43,619 nucleotides of DNA, taken from contig JABIQM010000305.1 in NCBI GenBank assembly GCA_018699415.1, positions 1 through 43,619 on the forward strand. Reading direction: 5' to 3'. Under the pieces are notes generated by a model. The model saw only the letters and a program-made list of their open reading frames with translations. It was not told the origin of the DNA and did not search any database. The first letter of the stretch is position 1; each line of letters begins with the position of its first letter. The DNA comes from Acidimicrobiaceae bacterium. GTDB taxonomy: Bacteria; Actinomycetota; Acidimicrobiia; Acidimicrobiales; Aldehydirespiratoraceae. Positions 23,390-32,249 of the stretch are shown here, in pieces. Made by a program: the position numbers and the translations under genes.

Positions 23390-24298
23390 ATGAAGGTACG
23401 AATCGGATTTGGAATCGGCGCAGCCCCCAGGCTCTACGCCGAGACCCACGGCCTCGGCCGCGTTGTCGACGCTCTCGACAGGCACCGCTACGACTCGCTG
23501 TGGTTCCCCGAACGGGTCAACAGTCCGCAACTCGACCCGATCGTGGCGATGTCGTACGTCGCGGGACGCAGTGAGCGGATGAAGTTCGGTCCGGCCGTCT
23601 CCGTCATCCCTGGGCGCAATCCCGTGCTAATGGCCAAGGCACTGGCGAGCCTCGATCAGGTTTCAGGTGGGCGCTGCCTTCCGGCCTTTGGTCTCGGCAT
23701 CGCCAATACCGCCGAGCAACAGGCCTTTGGCGTGGACCGCAAGGAGCGGGCCCCATGGCTGAACGAAGCGGTGCCCTTGATGCGCCGACTCTGGATCGAA
23801 GAGGTTGTCGATCATGAGGGTGGGCGCTTCTCGATCAAGGGCGCTCGTGTCCTACCCAAGCCAGTACAGAACCCGTTCGAGGTCTGGCTCGGCGGCCAAG
23901 CACCGTCGGAATTGCGCCGCACTGGCCGCCTTGCCGACGGCTGGCTGGCCTCATTCACCACGCCTCACCATGTCGCCGAGGGGATCAAGGTCATTGAGAC
24001 GGCTGCCGCGGAGGCCGGTCGGTGGATGGACCCAGAGCACTATGGCGTTCTCATCCCCGTCTCAACCGACGGAATACCTGATGCTGTCGCGGAGCGAATC
24101 GCTCAGCGACGCCCTGACGCCGACCCTGAGGACGTCATCGCCACGTCCCACAAGCGACTCGGCGAGATGATCGACAACTATCTGGAGGTCGGCGCCTCCA
24201 AATTCGTGGTCTTTCCCTCTGGCGACCTCGGCACCCCCGACGAATGGATCACCGAGATCAACGCCATCGCCGATGCCATCATGCACAAACAGACGTGA
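23390..24298 (+). CDS. LLM-class (F420-dependent type) oxidoreductase
   Basis: 302 residues from ATG 23390, with GAAAGG nine bases upstream; the earlier frame start at 23348 is rejected. Luciferase-like (beta-alpha)8 features are YDSLWFPERV, LDPIVAMSYVAGRSERMKFGPAVSVIPGRNPVLMAKALASLDQVSGGR, and later NPFEVWLGG with GRLADGWL. Members use F420 or FMN and catalyse hydride transfer or monooxygenation; actinobacteria mostly use F420. The substrate is unknown. The gene ends just before a strong bidirectional hairpin. A second member of the superfamily is at 31350. Confidence 0.88.
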   Translation: MKVRIGFGIGAAPRLYAETHGLGRVVDALDRHRYDSLWFPERVNSPQLDPIVAMSYVAGRSERMKFGPAVSVIPGRNPVLMAKALASLDQVSGGRCLPAFGLGIANTAEQQAFGVDRKERAPWLNEAVPLMRRLWIEEVVDHEGGRFSIKGARVLPKPVQNPFEVWLGGQAPSELRRTGRLADGWLASFTTPHHVAEGIKVIETAAAEAGRWMDPEHYGVLIPVSTDGIPDAVAERIAQRRPDADPEDVIATSHKRLGEMIDNYLEVGASKFVVFPSGDLGTPDEWITEINAIADAIMHKQT

Positions 24299-24329
24299 AC
24301 AGTACCCGGGACAAACTCCAGCGTTAGTT

Positions 24330-24376
24330 CCTGACAAAGAACGTTTGGGGTCTGTCCCCAAACGTTCTTTGTCAGG
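24330..24376. terminator. Perfect 21-base-pair bidirectional terminator hairpin, copy 3 of the repeat family
   Basis: Arms 24330-24350 and 24356-24376 are exact reverse complements, with loop TCTGT. It lies between the convergent luciferase-like gene and the DUF1501 gene, and the right arm contains the DUF1501 stop codon (24372-24374). The centre GGGGTCTGTCCCC is shared with copies at 8651 and 11976. Confidence 0.88.
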
Positions 24377-25676
24377 CGACGAGACCGAGGCGGTCGTGGG
24401 GGCCCGCGAGGATTCCGTCGGTGGGGCCGCCGAGCCAGTCGAGGCCGACCGAGTAGACCGACCGCGTGTCGATCAGGATGGGAAGGTCGCCGTCAACGGG
24501 GTTGGCGAGATCGAGATCGCCGACAACCTGGCCACCCACCACCTCTGGTCCGAAGACGAACTGAAGTCCGCCGGTTCCGTGATCGGTGCCGAACGAGCCG
24601 TTCTCCCGGATGCGGCGACCGAACTCACTCGTCGTCACAACCATGACCTTGTCAAGGTTTCCGTCGATCGCCAGACGTTCGAAGAACGCGGCAAGTCCGG
24701 CGCCAACATCATCGAGTAGATCGTGGTGACGGCCCAATTGGTCGGCGTGGGTGTCAAAGCCGCCGATACCGACCGTGATCACCCGAGTGCCGACGCCCAG
24801 AGTGATGATCCCCGCGGCCGTTTGCAGCAGATCGGCCGCTGTCATGCCGCCACGTTGCGGACCAGAGCCGAACACCGAACCATCGTCATCGTCACCCGAC
24901 ACGCTGGCGAGCAACTCAACCGCTTCAAGAGTGGACGGGATCGCCTCCTGCGCGGCAGCGAGCTCAGGAGATTTGGCCAACGGCTCCGCTGTGGCCAGGA
25001 AGGCTTTGATCAGCGCGTCGGTATCCATGTTGGGAAATGTCCTCAGCGAGAAGTTGGCCGGATTCCGAACCACGGTGGCGAGGGTTTTCTCCCCGACCAG
25101 GGCGCGGCTCCCGCCACCTAAAGCGATGGCCCGCAGAGGATCGTTGGGGCCCTCGAGCGTGGCGTCGAGCCAACGGCCGAGCCATCCCGTTTGTGAGGGC
25201 GTACCGGGGCTACCCGACCACCATGTATCCATCGCCTTGAAATGTGAGCGACTCTGGTCCATCAAGCCAACGCCGGCGACAGCGGCCATCGAGCCGGCGT
25301 CCCAGTACGGGGCAAGCGACGCAAGGGCCGGATGCAGTGTGTAGTCCGTGCCGGCGAGTGTCACAAGGTCCTTGGGGCGAAGCGCGAGTTCTCTGCGCGC
25401 ATCGTTGTAGAGCCCCGACGCGGGAACGAGTGTGTTCATGGCGTCGTTACCGCCGGCCATCTCCAGCACCACAAGAATCCGTTCGCCGTAGGGCACAGCA
25501 CCGCTGTTGACGAGGGCCGCTGTTGTGGAGGGCGACGAGCCGACGCCTACCAGCGCGGACTTTTCGACACTGTCGCGCAGCATCGTGGCCCAGACGCCAC
25601 TACCGACGGCGACGGCTCCGGCCGTAGCGCCTGCCGCTCCGATAAAGGTGCGGCGAGAGAGGGGTTTGTTCGACAT
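24372..25676 (-). CDS. DUF1501 protein with Tat signal
   Basis: 434 residues from ATG 25674-25676. A twin-arginine signal (LSRRTFIGAAG, hydrophobic run to about residue 30) predicts folded export by Tat. DUF1501 features are VVLEMAGGNDAMNTLVP, SRSHFKAMDTWW, GGFDTHADQLGRHHDLL, VVTTSEFGRRIRENGSFGTDHGTGG; the last two carry conserved Asp/His that may bind metal, as in alkaline-phosphatase-superfamily enzymes. Function is unknown; DUF1501 is nearly always paired with DUF1800, as here (7-base gap, DUF1800 upstream). The gene terminates within a palindromic hairpin. Confidence 0.92.
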   Translation of the reverse strand: MSNKPLSRRTFIGAAGATAGAVAVGSGVWATMLRDSVEKSALVGVGSSPSTTAALVNSGAVPYGERILVVLEMAGGNDAMNTLVPASGLYNDARRELALRPKDLVTLAGTDYTLHPALASLAPYWDAGSMAAVAGVGLMDQSRSHFKAMDTWWSGSPGTPSQTGWLGRWLDATLEGPNDPLRAIALGGGSRALVGEKTLATVVRNPANFSLRTFPNMDTDALIKAFLATAEPLAKSPELAAAQEAIPSTLEAVELLASVSGDDDDGSVFGSGPQRGGMTAADLLQTAAGIITLGVGTRVITVGIGGFDTHADQLGRHHDLLDDVGAGLAAFFERLAIDGNLDKVMVVTTSEFGRRIRENGSFGTDHGTGGLQFVFGPEVVGGQVVGDLDLANPVDGDLPILIDTRSVYSVGLDWLGGPTDGILAGPHDRLGLVA

Positions 25677-25683
25677 GAGACTC

Positions 25684-26949
25684 CTAAGCGACGAGTAGAC
25701 CGGGCGAAGCGAGAGAGAGCGCAAGGGCGCCCTCGCCGCGACGGGTGGACACATTGGTGGGGAGATCACGAAGAGCGGCGAGGGTCGCCGCGCTGAACCC
25801 CTGGGGCCGCAGGAACAGGTCCGCCAGACCGTCCCAGTCGCCATCAGCCGCGAGCATGAGAGCCACCGCATCGTCGGGGGTCGCACGAGCGACAACATTT
25901 GCGGCGCTGAATCGAGCAGCTGTGGCGGAGGACGCCAGCCATGTCAACGCGCCGGGAAAGCCGCCAACATTCGGCGGTGACCCAGGCACCTGACCCATCA
26001 AGCGGAGGAGTCCAACCTGGATTCGGGGCTCGATCTGAGCACCAGTGGCCTTGAGTGCACCGACAAGCCACGGGACAGGGGCAACGATTTGCGGCGTAGA
26101 TTCACCGGCCACACCCGCAGCCAACACATCACGGGCCAGAATCGGCATACCAAGACCAGAGGCCGCAAACCGGTCGGCCATATTGCCCACCACGAGTTCA
26201 CTCGGGTTTCCAAGGAAGAAGCGCGCGACCTTCGCAGCGATGAAGCCAGCGCAAGCCGAGTGCGAACAGGCCGCGTCGACAACAGAGTCGACATCGGAAA
26301 CCATTTCGCCCAGCAATAATTGCGGCGTCGAGTCATGGCGACTGGGAACGAACTCGACTTCGCCGCGAAGTCGGCGCCGCACTACCCAGCCGGTGAGAGC
26401 CACCGACGCGGCGGCCACGTCGTCTTCGGTGTAGTTCCCGATGCCGAGCGTGTAGAGCTCCAGGAGTTCGCGACCGTAGTTCTCATTGGGTGCGTCACCC
26501 GTCGACGTGGCGCCGTCAAGAAAAATCAGCATGGCGCTGTCGGTTGACACGCTGCGGATCAGTTCGCGGAAGTCACCAAGACCTTGGTCACGGATGAGAT
26601 CGAGGTGATCGATCAGGAGTGGCAGATACTGCACGACCTGGAACGACACGGCGAAGTGGTCGTGCCAGAACCAAGCCATCGCGTTCTCCAACGGACGCTC
26701 AGTCTCGACAAGATGAGTCACCCAGCGGCTGAGCGCTTCAAGGCCTTGTTCCTGACGAAGCTCCTGGTCCTCGATGTAATCGAAGTCAGCCCAGGGCGAT
26801 GGCTCGGCGGCAATCCCGGCACCATCAGGGTTGAGGAGAGCATCGATATAGGCCGATGTCCCCGCGGTCTCAAGCTTGTCGAGTTCGCCCGGGACCAAAC
26901 CCCAGGCGACTCGACGGGCGAGGAATGCGATGTCGTTTCTCGTGGTCAC
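25684..26949 (-). CDS. DUF1800 protein
   Basis: 421 residues from GTG 26947-26949. Motifs: FLARRVAWG at the N-terminus, NAMAWFWHDHFAVS near 95, NENYGRELLELYTLGIGNYTEDDVAAASVALTGW near 165, and FLGNPSE. The family is uncharacterised and pairs with DUF1501; no signal peptide is evident, so export may depend on the Tat-exported partner. The two are probably one secreted complex. The start codon overlaps the left arm of the palindrome at 26946-26975. It follows metB on the same strand after 45 bases. Confidence 0.92.
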   Translation of the reverse strand: MTTRNDIAFLARRVAWGLVPGELDKLETAGTSAYIDALLNPDGAGIAAEPSPWADFDYIEDQELRQEQGLEALSRWVTHLVETERPLENAMAWFWHDHFAVSFQVVQYLPLLIDHLDLIRDQGLGDFRELIRSVSTDSAMLIFLDGATSTGDAPNENYGRELLELYTLGIGNYTEDDVAAASVALTGWVVRRRLRGEVEFVPSRHDSTPQLLLGEMVSDVDSVVDAACSHSACAGFIAAKVARFFLGNPSELVVGNMADRFAASGLGMPILARDVLAAGVAGESTPQIVAPVPWLVGALKATGAQIEPRIQVGLLRLMGQVPGSPPNVGGFPGALTWLASSATAARFSAANVVARATPDDAVALMLAADGDWDGLADLFLRPQGFSAATLAALRDLPTNVSTRRGEGALALSLASPGLLVA

Positions 26950-26975
26950 ATGGTCATGATCACCATGACCTGTGA
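26946..26975. terminator. Palindrome between metB and the DUF1800 gene
   Basis: GGTCATG-ATCAC-CATGACC (26952-26958 and 26964-26970) is a perfect inverted repeat. TCACA/TGTGA outside one bulged base extends the stem to 12 pairs. It lies 20 bases after the metB stop and overlaps the GTG of the DUF1800 gene, so it may be the metB terminator or an operator for the DUF1800-DUF1501 operon. No T-run follows. Confidence 0.6.
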
Positions 26976-26994
26976 CGAGAATGTGATGAGCGGC

Positions 26995-28161
26995 TTAGAG
27001 ACCGTCGAGCGCCTGAGCGACGTCGTCGATGAGATCCTGTGTTGATTCGATGCCGACGCTGAGCCGCACCAGGTCGTCAGGCACCTCCAGCGGTGAGCCC
27101 GCAGCCGACGCATGCGTCATCACGCCTGGGTGCTCAATCAGCGACTCCACGGCACCGAGCGACTCAGCCAGCGAAAAGACCTTGGTGGTTGTGGTCATCC
27201 GCATTGCCGCATCGCGCCCAGAAGCCACACGAAACGACACCATGCCGCCGAAGGCGCTCATCTGGCGAGCGGCAGCTTCATGGCCAGGATGGTCCGGCAA
27301 GCCTGGGTAAAGCACGTGCGAAACGGCAGGGTGATCGACGAGTAGATCGACGATTGCCTGGGCGTTCTCGCAGTGCCGATCCATGCGGACAGCCAGGGTC
27401 TTGAGACCTCGAAGCGTCAGATAGTTGTCGAAGGGACTACCGACGGCACCGATAGCGTTCTGCAGATACGCAAGTCGATCGGCAAGGCCGTCGTCGTTGG
27501 TGGCGACGAAACCACCGACAACGTCGGAGTGACCGCCGCAGTACTTGGTAGTCGAATGGACGACGACGTCCGCTCCATGCGACAGCGGCTGTTGGAGGTA
27601 GGGCGTGGCAAACGTGTTGTCGACCACAAATTTCGCGCCACCGCTATGAGCGACCTCAGCGATGGCCGCCAAGTCGATCACGGTGAGCAATGGGTTGGTC
27701 GGCGTCTCCGCCCACACGACCTTGGTCTCGGGGCGCATCGCTGCGCGCAGCGAGTCGGGATCGGTGAGATCGGCTGCACTCCATTCGATGCCGCTCGGGG
27801 CGAGCACTGCAGAGATCAAGCGATAGGTACCTCCGTAGGCATCGTTACCGAGCACGATGTGGTCCCCGGGCGAGAGCGTGCGAAGCAGCGTGTCCTCGGC
27901 CGCCATGCCCGAACCGAAGGCCAGACCGTGGGCCGCTCCTTCAAGCGAGGCAAGGCAGTCCTGGAGCGCCGAGCGAGTTGGGTTACCGGTGCGCGAGTAC
28001 TCATAGCCGCGATGCTTGCCCGGTTCCTCCTGCACAAAGGTCGTTGCAAGGGAGATCGGCGTGACCACTGCGCCCGAGGAGGCGTCGTGATTTTGACCAG
28101 CGCGTATGGCCCGGGTCTCGAATCCCCACTGCTGGGGGTCGGCAAAGATGTCATCAGCCAC
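26995..28161 (-). CDS. metB: Cystathionine gamma-synthase/gamma-lyase (PLP enzyme)
   Basis: 388 residues. This is a Cys/Met metabolism PLP enzyme: RAGQNHDASSGAVVTPISLATTF, YEYSRTGNPTR, the PLP lysine K206 in HSTTKYCGGHSDVVGG, and SLGAVESLIEHPGVMTHAS near the C-terminus. Gamma-synthase and gamma-lyase cannot be separated by motif; the 8-base overlap with an upstream cystathionine beta-synthase gene favours a gamma-lyase role in reverse transsulfuration (homocysteine to cysteine). It acts in the cytoplasm as a tetramer. The gene name is provisional. Confidence 0.93.
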   Translation of the reverse strand: MADDIFADPQQWGFETRAIRAGQNHDASSGAVVTPISLATTFVQEEPGKHRGYEYSRTGNPTRSALQDCLASLEGAAHGLAFGSGMAAEDTLLRTLSPGDHIVLGNDAYGGTYRLISAVLAPSGIEWSAADLTDPDSLRAAMRPETKVVWAETPTNPLLTVIDLAAIAEVAHSGGAKFVVDNTFATPYLQQPLSHGADVVVHSTTKYCGGHSDVVGGFVATNDDGLADRLAYLQNAIGAVGSPFDNYLTLRGLKTLAVRMDRHCENAQAIVDLLVDHPAVSHVLYPGLPDHPGHEAAARQMSAFGGMVSFRVASGRDAAMRMTTTTKVFSLAESLGAVESLIEHPGVMTHASAAGSPLEVPDDLVRLSVGIESTQDLIDDVAQALDGL

Positions 28162-29545
28162 TCAAATCTCCTGGCGTGAGGTGTGCGTTATGAGAAAGGA
28201 AGGTAAGCACATCGCTCGAGGACACGACGGCTTTCGGGCGGCCGCCATCGAGCACCAGCAGCGCCGAACACGACTCGAGCATCTCGACGGCAAGGGCAAC
28301 TGGTTGACCGGATCCGATGGTTTTGAGCTTCGGACCCATGATGTCCTCGACCGTCTTGTCGAGAACCGCTTCGGTCTCGAAGGCAAGCTCCATGAGGCGA
28401 AGCTCGCTGACCGAGCCCATTACCTCAGCCGCTGCAAGAGGTATTTCGTTCTTGGCCACGGGCAACTGCGAGACCCCGTGTTCGCTCATGACCCGAACTG
28501 CCTCGCGCACGGTCTGTTGTGGTTGGACATAGAGCAGCTCAGGCACCCCGTCTCGGCGGCTCTCGAGCACGTCAGCGATGACTGGCCCGCTTGCGCGGAG
28601 GAAGCCGAATCCGTGCATCCATTCGTCATCGAAAACTGTCGAGAGGTAGAGGCGACCGTTGTCGGGCAAGAGCACCACAACCAGATCATCGGCTGAGGCT
28701 ACGCGAGCCACGGTGATGGCGGCATTCACCGCGGTCCCACCCGAGCCTCCGATGAGCAGGCCCTCCTTGCGGGTGACCTCTCGGGCGGTAAGGAACGAAT
28801 CCTGATCACTCACGGCGATCGTGCGGTCAACCAACTCCGGGGCGTAGTTCGGTGGCCAGAAGTCTTCGCCCACACCTTCAACCAGATAGGGCCGCCCAGA
28901 CCCTCCGGAGTAGACCGAGCCTTCCGGGTCGGCGGCAATTATCTGGATGTCAGGGTTCTGTTCTTTGAGGTATTTGGCGACGCCCGAGAGTGTGCCGCCC
29001 GTTCCTGCGCCCGCGACGAAGTGCGTGATCTTGCCCTCTGTCTGCCGCCAAATCTCCGGACCCGTCGTCTCGTAGTGCGCCTGCGGGTTCGACGGGTTGA
29101 AATACTGGTTCGGCCTGAACGCGCCGGGAATCTCGTTCACCAAACGCTCGGCGGTGGAGTAGTAGGACGATGGATCTTCAGGGGCAACAGCAACCGGACA
29201 GACAACGACCTCTGCTCCGTATGCCCTCAAGAGGTCAACCTTCTCGACACCTACCTTGTCGGTCATGACAAACACACATTTGTAACCGCGCTGTGCCGCC
29301 ACGATGGCGAGACCGACGCCGGTGTTGCCCGAAGTCGGTTCGACGATTGTGCCGCCGGGCTTGAGTAGGCCATCTCGTTCAGCAGCGTCAATCATCGAGA
29401 TCGCAGGTCGATCCTTGGAACTTCCGCCGGGGTTGGTCGATTCGACCTTGGCCACAACCGGACATGGGAGATCAGCACCTATCTGTCGAAGACGCACCAA
29501 CGGCGTCCCCCCAACCATGTCGAGCACCGAGTCGAAGATCTCCAT
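28154..29545 (-). CDS. cbs: Cystathionine beta-synthase with tandem CBS domains
   Basis: 463 residues from ATG 29543-29545 (MEIFDSVLDM); the frame start at 29614 is less likely. The PLP domain (1-310) has K44 in NPGGSSKDRPA, EPTSGNTGVGLA, and GAGTGGTLSGVAKYL. Residues about 340-460 form two CBS repeats (VREAVRVMSEHGVSQLPV, LEVMGSVSE-like region, and SALLVLDGGRPKAVVSSSDVLTFL). It condenses serine and homocysteine into cystathionine; CBS domains may sense adenosyl ligands. It forms an operon with the following gamma-lyase gene. Cysteine formed here would supply SUF, and Met/Cys turnover also feeds selenium metabolism; that link is inference. Confidence 0.93.
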   Translation of the reverse strand: MEIFDSVLDMVGGTPLVRLRQIGADLPCPVVAKVESTNPGGSSKDRPAISMIDAAERDGLLKPGGTIVEPTSGNTGVGLAIVAAQRGYKCVFVMTDKVGVEKVDLLRAYGAEVVVCPVAVAPEDPSSYYSTAERLVNEIPGAFRPNQYFNPSNPQAHYETTGPEIWRQTEGKITHFVAGAGTGGTLSGVAKYLKEQNPDIQIIAADPEGSVYSGGSGRPYLVEGVGEDFWPPNYAPELVDRTIAVSDQDSFLTAREVTRKEGLLIGGSGGTAVNAAITVARVASADDLVVVLLPDNGRLYLSTVFDDEWMHGFGFLRASGPVIADVLESRRDGVPELLYVQPQQTVREAVRVMSEHGVSQLPVAKNEIPLAAAEVMGSVSELRLMELAFETEAVLDKTVEDIMGPKLKTIGSGQPVALAVEMLESCSALLVLDGGRPKAVVSSSDVLTFLSHNAHLTPGDLSG

Positions 29546-29665
29546 TGCCTCACCCTTCCACACCAGCAGGGCTACTCGCGTACCCGCACCATCTCGACTT
29601 TCGCTCTGTCCCAACCGTTGATCTGATCCTTTCGTTCCACGATTACGACATCAATATTTTCAGGG

Positions 29666-29683
29666 GCCCCAACACTGGGGCCT
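29666..29683 (-). terminator. GC-rich hairpin downstream of the monooxygenase gene
   Basis: GGCCCC-AACACT-GGGGCC lies 15 bases beyond the stop of the minus-strand monooxygenase gene and about 120 bases before the cbs start. On the minus strand it is followed by TGAAAATATT, without a clear T-run, so terminator function is moderate in confidence. Confidence 0.5.
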
Positions 29684-29697
29684 GGGCCCATGGTTCC

Positions 29698-31296
29698 CTA
29701 GTTGAGAACCCACCCGTCGTAGCCGGCAGCGGCTACCTCGTCGCATTTCACCTTGTAGTCAGGGAATCCGATGAGAGGCATGAAGACACGCGGTTTGCCG
29801 GGGACGTTCGCGCCCAGGTACCAGGAGCTGCAGTTGTTGAAGAGCGTGAGGCCTGCCACCGCGTTGACGTAGTCGACCCACTTCGCCTCGGACTCGCCGT
29901 CGGCCTCCACCGTCGACAAGCCTTGATCGGTCATTGAGCCGATCAGATCCCGGATCCACTCCACATGCTGTTCGATCGAGGCGATCATGTTTGTGAGCAC
30001 GGATGGGCTTCCCGGACCGGTGATCAGGAACAGGTTCGGGAAGCTCTCGACGCCGAGGCCGAGGTACGTCAACGGGCCGGCCGACCATTTGTCGCGCAGC
30101 GATAGACCACCGCGCCCGACAATATCGATGCGCTCGATAGTGCCTGTCATGGCGTCGAACCCGGTGGCGTACACGATGTCGTCTGCCTCGTACTCCACCC
30201 CATCAGCCACTACACCAGCAGCCGTGATCCGCTCAATCGGTGTTTCGCTTACATCAACCAGAGAGACATTGGGACGGTTGTAGGTCGCAAGATAGTCGGT
30301 GTCCACGCACATGCGCTTACAACCGAAGACCGTATCCGGTGACAACTTCTCTGACAGTTCGGGGTCTTCGACGATCTCCGCCACTTTCGAACGAAAAAAG
30401 TCGGCAGCTAAGGCGTTCGATTCAGGGTCAAGCATCAGATCGTTGAACACTCCACCGAAACCGAGGCCTCCAAGAGCCCAGCGATCTTCGAACCGTTCGA
30501 GCCGCTCCTCATCCGATATTGCCTTGGCGCTGACATCGACCCTGGGCCGATGACCCCCGAATGCCGCCGTCGCATCACGGGCTTTAGCCCGCCATGTGCG
30601 ATAGTTGGCCTTGATCTCCTTCACCTCCTTCGGATCGAGCGACTGGTTGCGCGCAGGGATCGTGTAGTTGGGCGTCCGCTGCATCACGGTGACATGGCCA
30701 GCTTCGGCGGCGATCTGAGGAATCGACTGGATAGCCGAGGATCCGGTCCCGATCACGACCACTCGCCGATCGGTGAAGTCGACCTTCTCATGTGGCCACT
30801 GGCCGGTGTGAAATGAGCGACCGGCGAAGTCGTCTCGGCCGTCAAACTCGGGCAGGTTCGTCGACGAGAGGCAACCCGTCGCCAGCACCACAAAGCGGCA
30901 TCGAATCTGCTCGTCAGCGTCTGTTTTGACCGTCCACGTATCAGTGCTCTCATCGAAGCGGGACGCAGTCACCCGTGTCTCGAAGGTGATGTCTTTGCGG
31001 AGATCGAAACGCGCCGTCACATGCTCGACGTACGAGAGGATCTCGGGCTGGGTCGCATAGCGCTCCGTCCACTCCCACTCCTGTTGCAGCTCGTCGTCCC
31101 AGCCGTAGGAGTACTCCATACTTGGTACGTCACATCGAGCACCCGGGTAGCGGTTCCAGTACCAGGTGCCACCCACGTCATCGGCCGCTTCGATCACTCG
31201 AGCACTCAGTCCGAGTCCTCGCACTGAATGCAACATGTAGAGACCCGCGAAACCGGCCCCCACAATCACGACGTCTGTATCGATTTGCGCGTTCAT
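29698..31296 (-). CDS. Flavin-containing Baeyer-Villiger-type monooxygenase
   Basis: 532 residues from ATG 31294-31296. Rossmann motif GAGFAG at 13-18 binds FAD. GGTWYWNRYPGARCDVPSMEY is typical of cyclohexanone-monooxygenase relatives. The Baeyer-Villiger fingerprint F-x-G-x3-H-T-x2-W-P is complete at 157-168 (FAGRSFHTGQWP). A second GTGSSA motif near 185 binds NADPH. The enzyme would insert oxygen into ketones to give esters or lactones, or oxidise heteroatoms; the substrate is unknown. It is divergent from a luciferase-like gene across 53 bases containing a perfect 14-4-14 palindrome. Confidence 0.93.
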   Translation of the reverse strand: MNAQIDTDVVIVGAGFAGLYMLHSVRGLGLSARVIEAADDVGGTWYWNRYPGARCDVPSMEYSYGWDDELQQEWEWTERYATQPEILSYVEHVTARFDLRKDITFETRVTASRFDESTDTWTVKTDADEQIRCRFVVLATGCLSSTNLPEFDGRDDFAGRSFHTGQWPHEKVDFTDRRVVVIGTGSSAIQSIPQIAAEAGHVTVMQRTPNYTIPARNQSLDPKEVKEIKANYRTWRAKARDATAAFGGHRPRVDVSAKAISDEERLERFEDRWALGGLGFGGVFNDLMLDPESNALAADFFRSKVAEIVEDPELSEKLSPDTVFGCKRMCVDTDYLATYNRPNVSLVDVSETPIERITAAGVVADGVEYEADDIVYATGFDAMTGTIERIDIVGRGGLSLRDKWSAGPLTYLGLGVESFPNLFLITGPGSPSVLTNMIASIEQHVEWIRDLIGSMTDQGLSTVEADGESEAKWVDYVNAVAGLTLFNNCSSWYLGANVPGKPRVFMPLIGFPDYKVKCDEVAAAGYDGWVLN

Positions 31297-31307
31297 TGCC
31301 CCCACGC

Positions 31308-31339
31308 TCGCAGTTGGCGACCCGTGTCGCCAACTGCGA
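31308..31339. promoter_or_regulatory. Perfect 14-4-14 inverted repeat, putative operator
   Basis: Arms 31308-31321 and 31326-31339 (TCGCAGTTGGCGAC and its exact complement) flank CCGT. They fill most of the 53 bases between the divergent monooxygenase and luciferase-like genes. Symmetric placement between two starts is typical of a dimeric repressor site; an RNA hairpin in a leader is the alternative. Confidence 0.75.
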
Positions 31340-31349
31340 TCCTCTACGG

Positions 31350-32249
31350 ATGGCAAACCTTGAAGCAATGGCGACCCAACTTGAGTCCTTTGGCGTCTGG
31401 CAGTTCACTGATGGTCAATCCAGCGCCCAAGCTCGGGAGATGGCTCAACGCATCGAATCCCTGGGCTACTCGGCACTCTGGATCCCGGAGGCAGTAGGCC
31501 GTCACGCATTCGTGAACAGCACCAACCTTCTGGGTGCTACCGAGCACCTGATCGTCGCCACAGGCATCGCTGGCATCTACAACCGTCACCCCGGCGTGAT
31601 GATGATGGGGGCGACAGAACTCGACGAACTATCCGATGGCCGGTTCCTGCTCGGACTCGGCGTCTCCCACGCCCCGATCGTCAGCGGCCTACGCGGCCTG
31701 GCCTACGACAAGCCACTGTCTGCCATGCGCACCTACCTCACCCAGATGGCCGAGGCGCCGATCATGATCCCTGGCGGCCAGATGCCACCTGTCGTACTCG
31801 CCGCACTGGGACCAAAGATGCTTGACCTCGCCGCCGCGGAAACCGTTGGCGCCCATCCGTACTGGACGACTCCAGAGCACACCGCCCAGGCGCGAGAGAT
31901 CATGGGCGACGATGCCTGGCTGTGCGTCGAACAGAAGTGTGTGCTGACGACCGATCGCCAGGTCGCTCACGAGAGCGCCAACGACCAATTGAGCATCTAC
32001 ATCAGCCTGCCCAACTACCGAAACAACTGGCTCCGGCTGGGATTCACTGACGAGGAGATCGACGGTCGCGAACCCCGATTCCTTGATGCCGTGGTGGCTT
32101 GGGGCGACGAGGACGCAATTGCCGCTCGCCTGCAAGAACATCGCGATGCCGGCGCATCGCATGTATGTATTCAGGCCGTCGACCCCAGCGGCGAACAATC
32201 CATGCCTGACTGGCGACTCCTCGAAGCCTTCGCTCCCGCCGACCGATGA
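31350..32249 (+). CDS. LLM-class F420-dependent oxidoreductase
   Basis: 299 residues from ATG 31350 (alternative ATG 31368). Luciferase-like motifs: IESLGYSALWIPEAVGRHAFV, VATGIAGIYNRHPGVMMMGATELDELSDGRFLLGLGVSH, and ALGPKMLDLAAAETVGAHPYW, followed by ASHVCIQAVDP. This resembles the F420-dependent subgroup (TIGR03620-type), to which actinobacterial enzymes often belong; substrate unknown. The stop overlaps the APH-like gene ATG (ATGA). It shares an intergenic palindrome with the divergent monooxygenase, so both may respond to the same inducer. Confidence 0.88.
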   Translation: MANLEAMATQLESFGVWQFTDGQSSAQAREMAQRIESLGYSALWIPEAVGRHAFVNSTNLLGATEHLIVATGIAGIYNRHPGVMMMGATELDELSDGRFLLGLGVSHAPIVSGLRGLAYDKPLSAMRTYLTQMAEAPIMIPGGQMPPVVLAALGPKMLDLAAAETVGAHPYWTTPEHTAQAREIMGDDAWLCVEQKCVLTTDRQVAHESANDQLSIYISLPNYRNNWLRLGFTDEEIDGREPRFLDAVVAWGDEDAIAARLQEHRDAGASHVCIQAVDPSGEQSMPDWRLLEAFAPADR

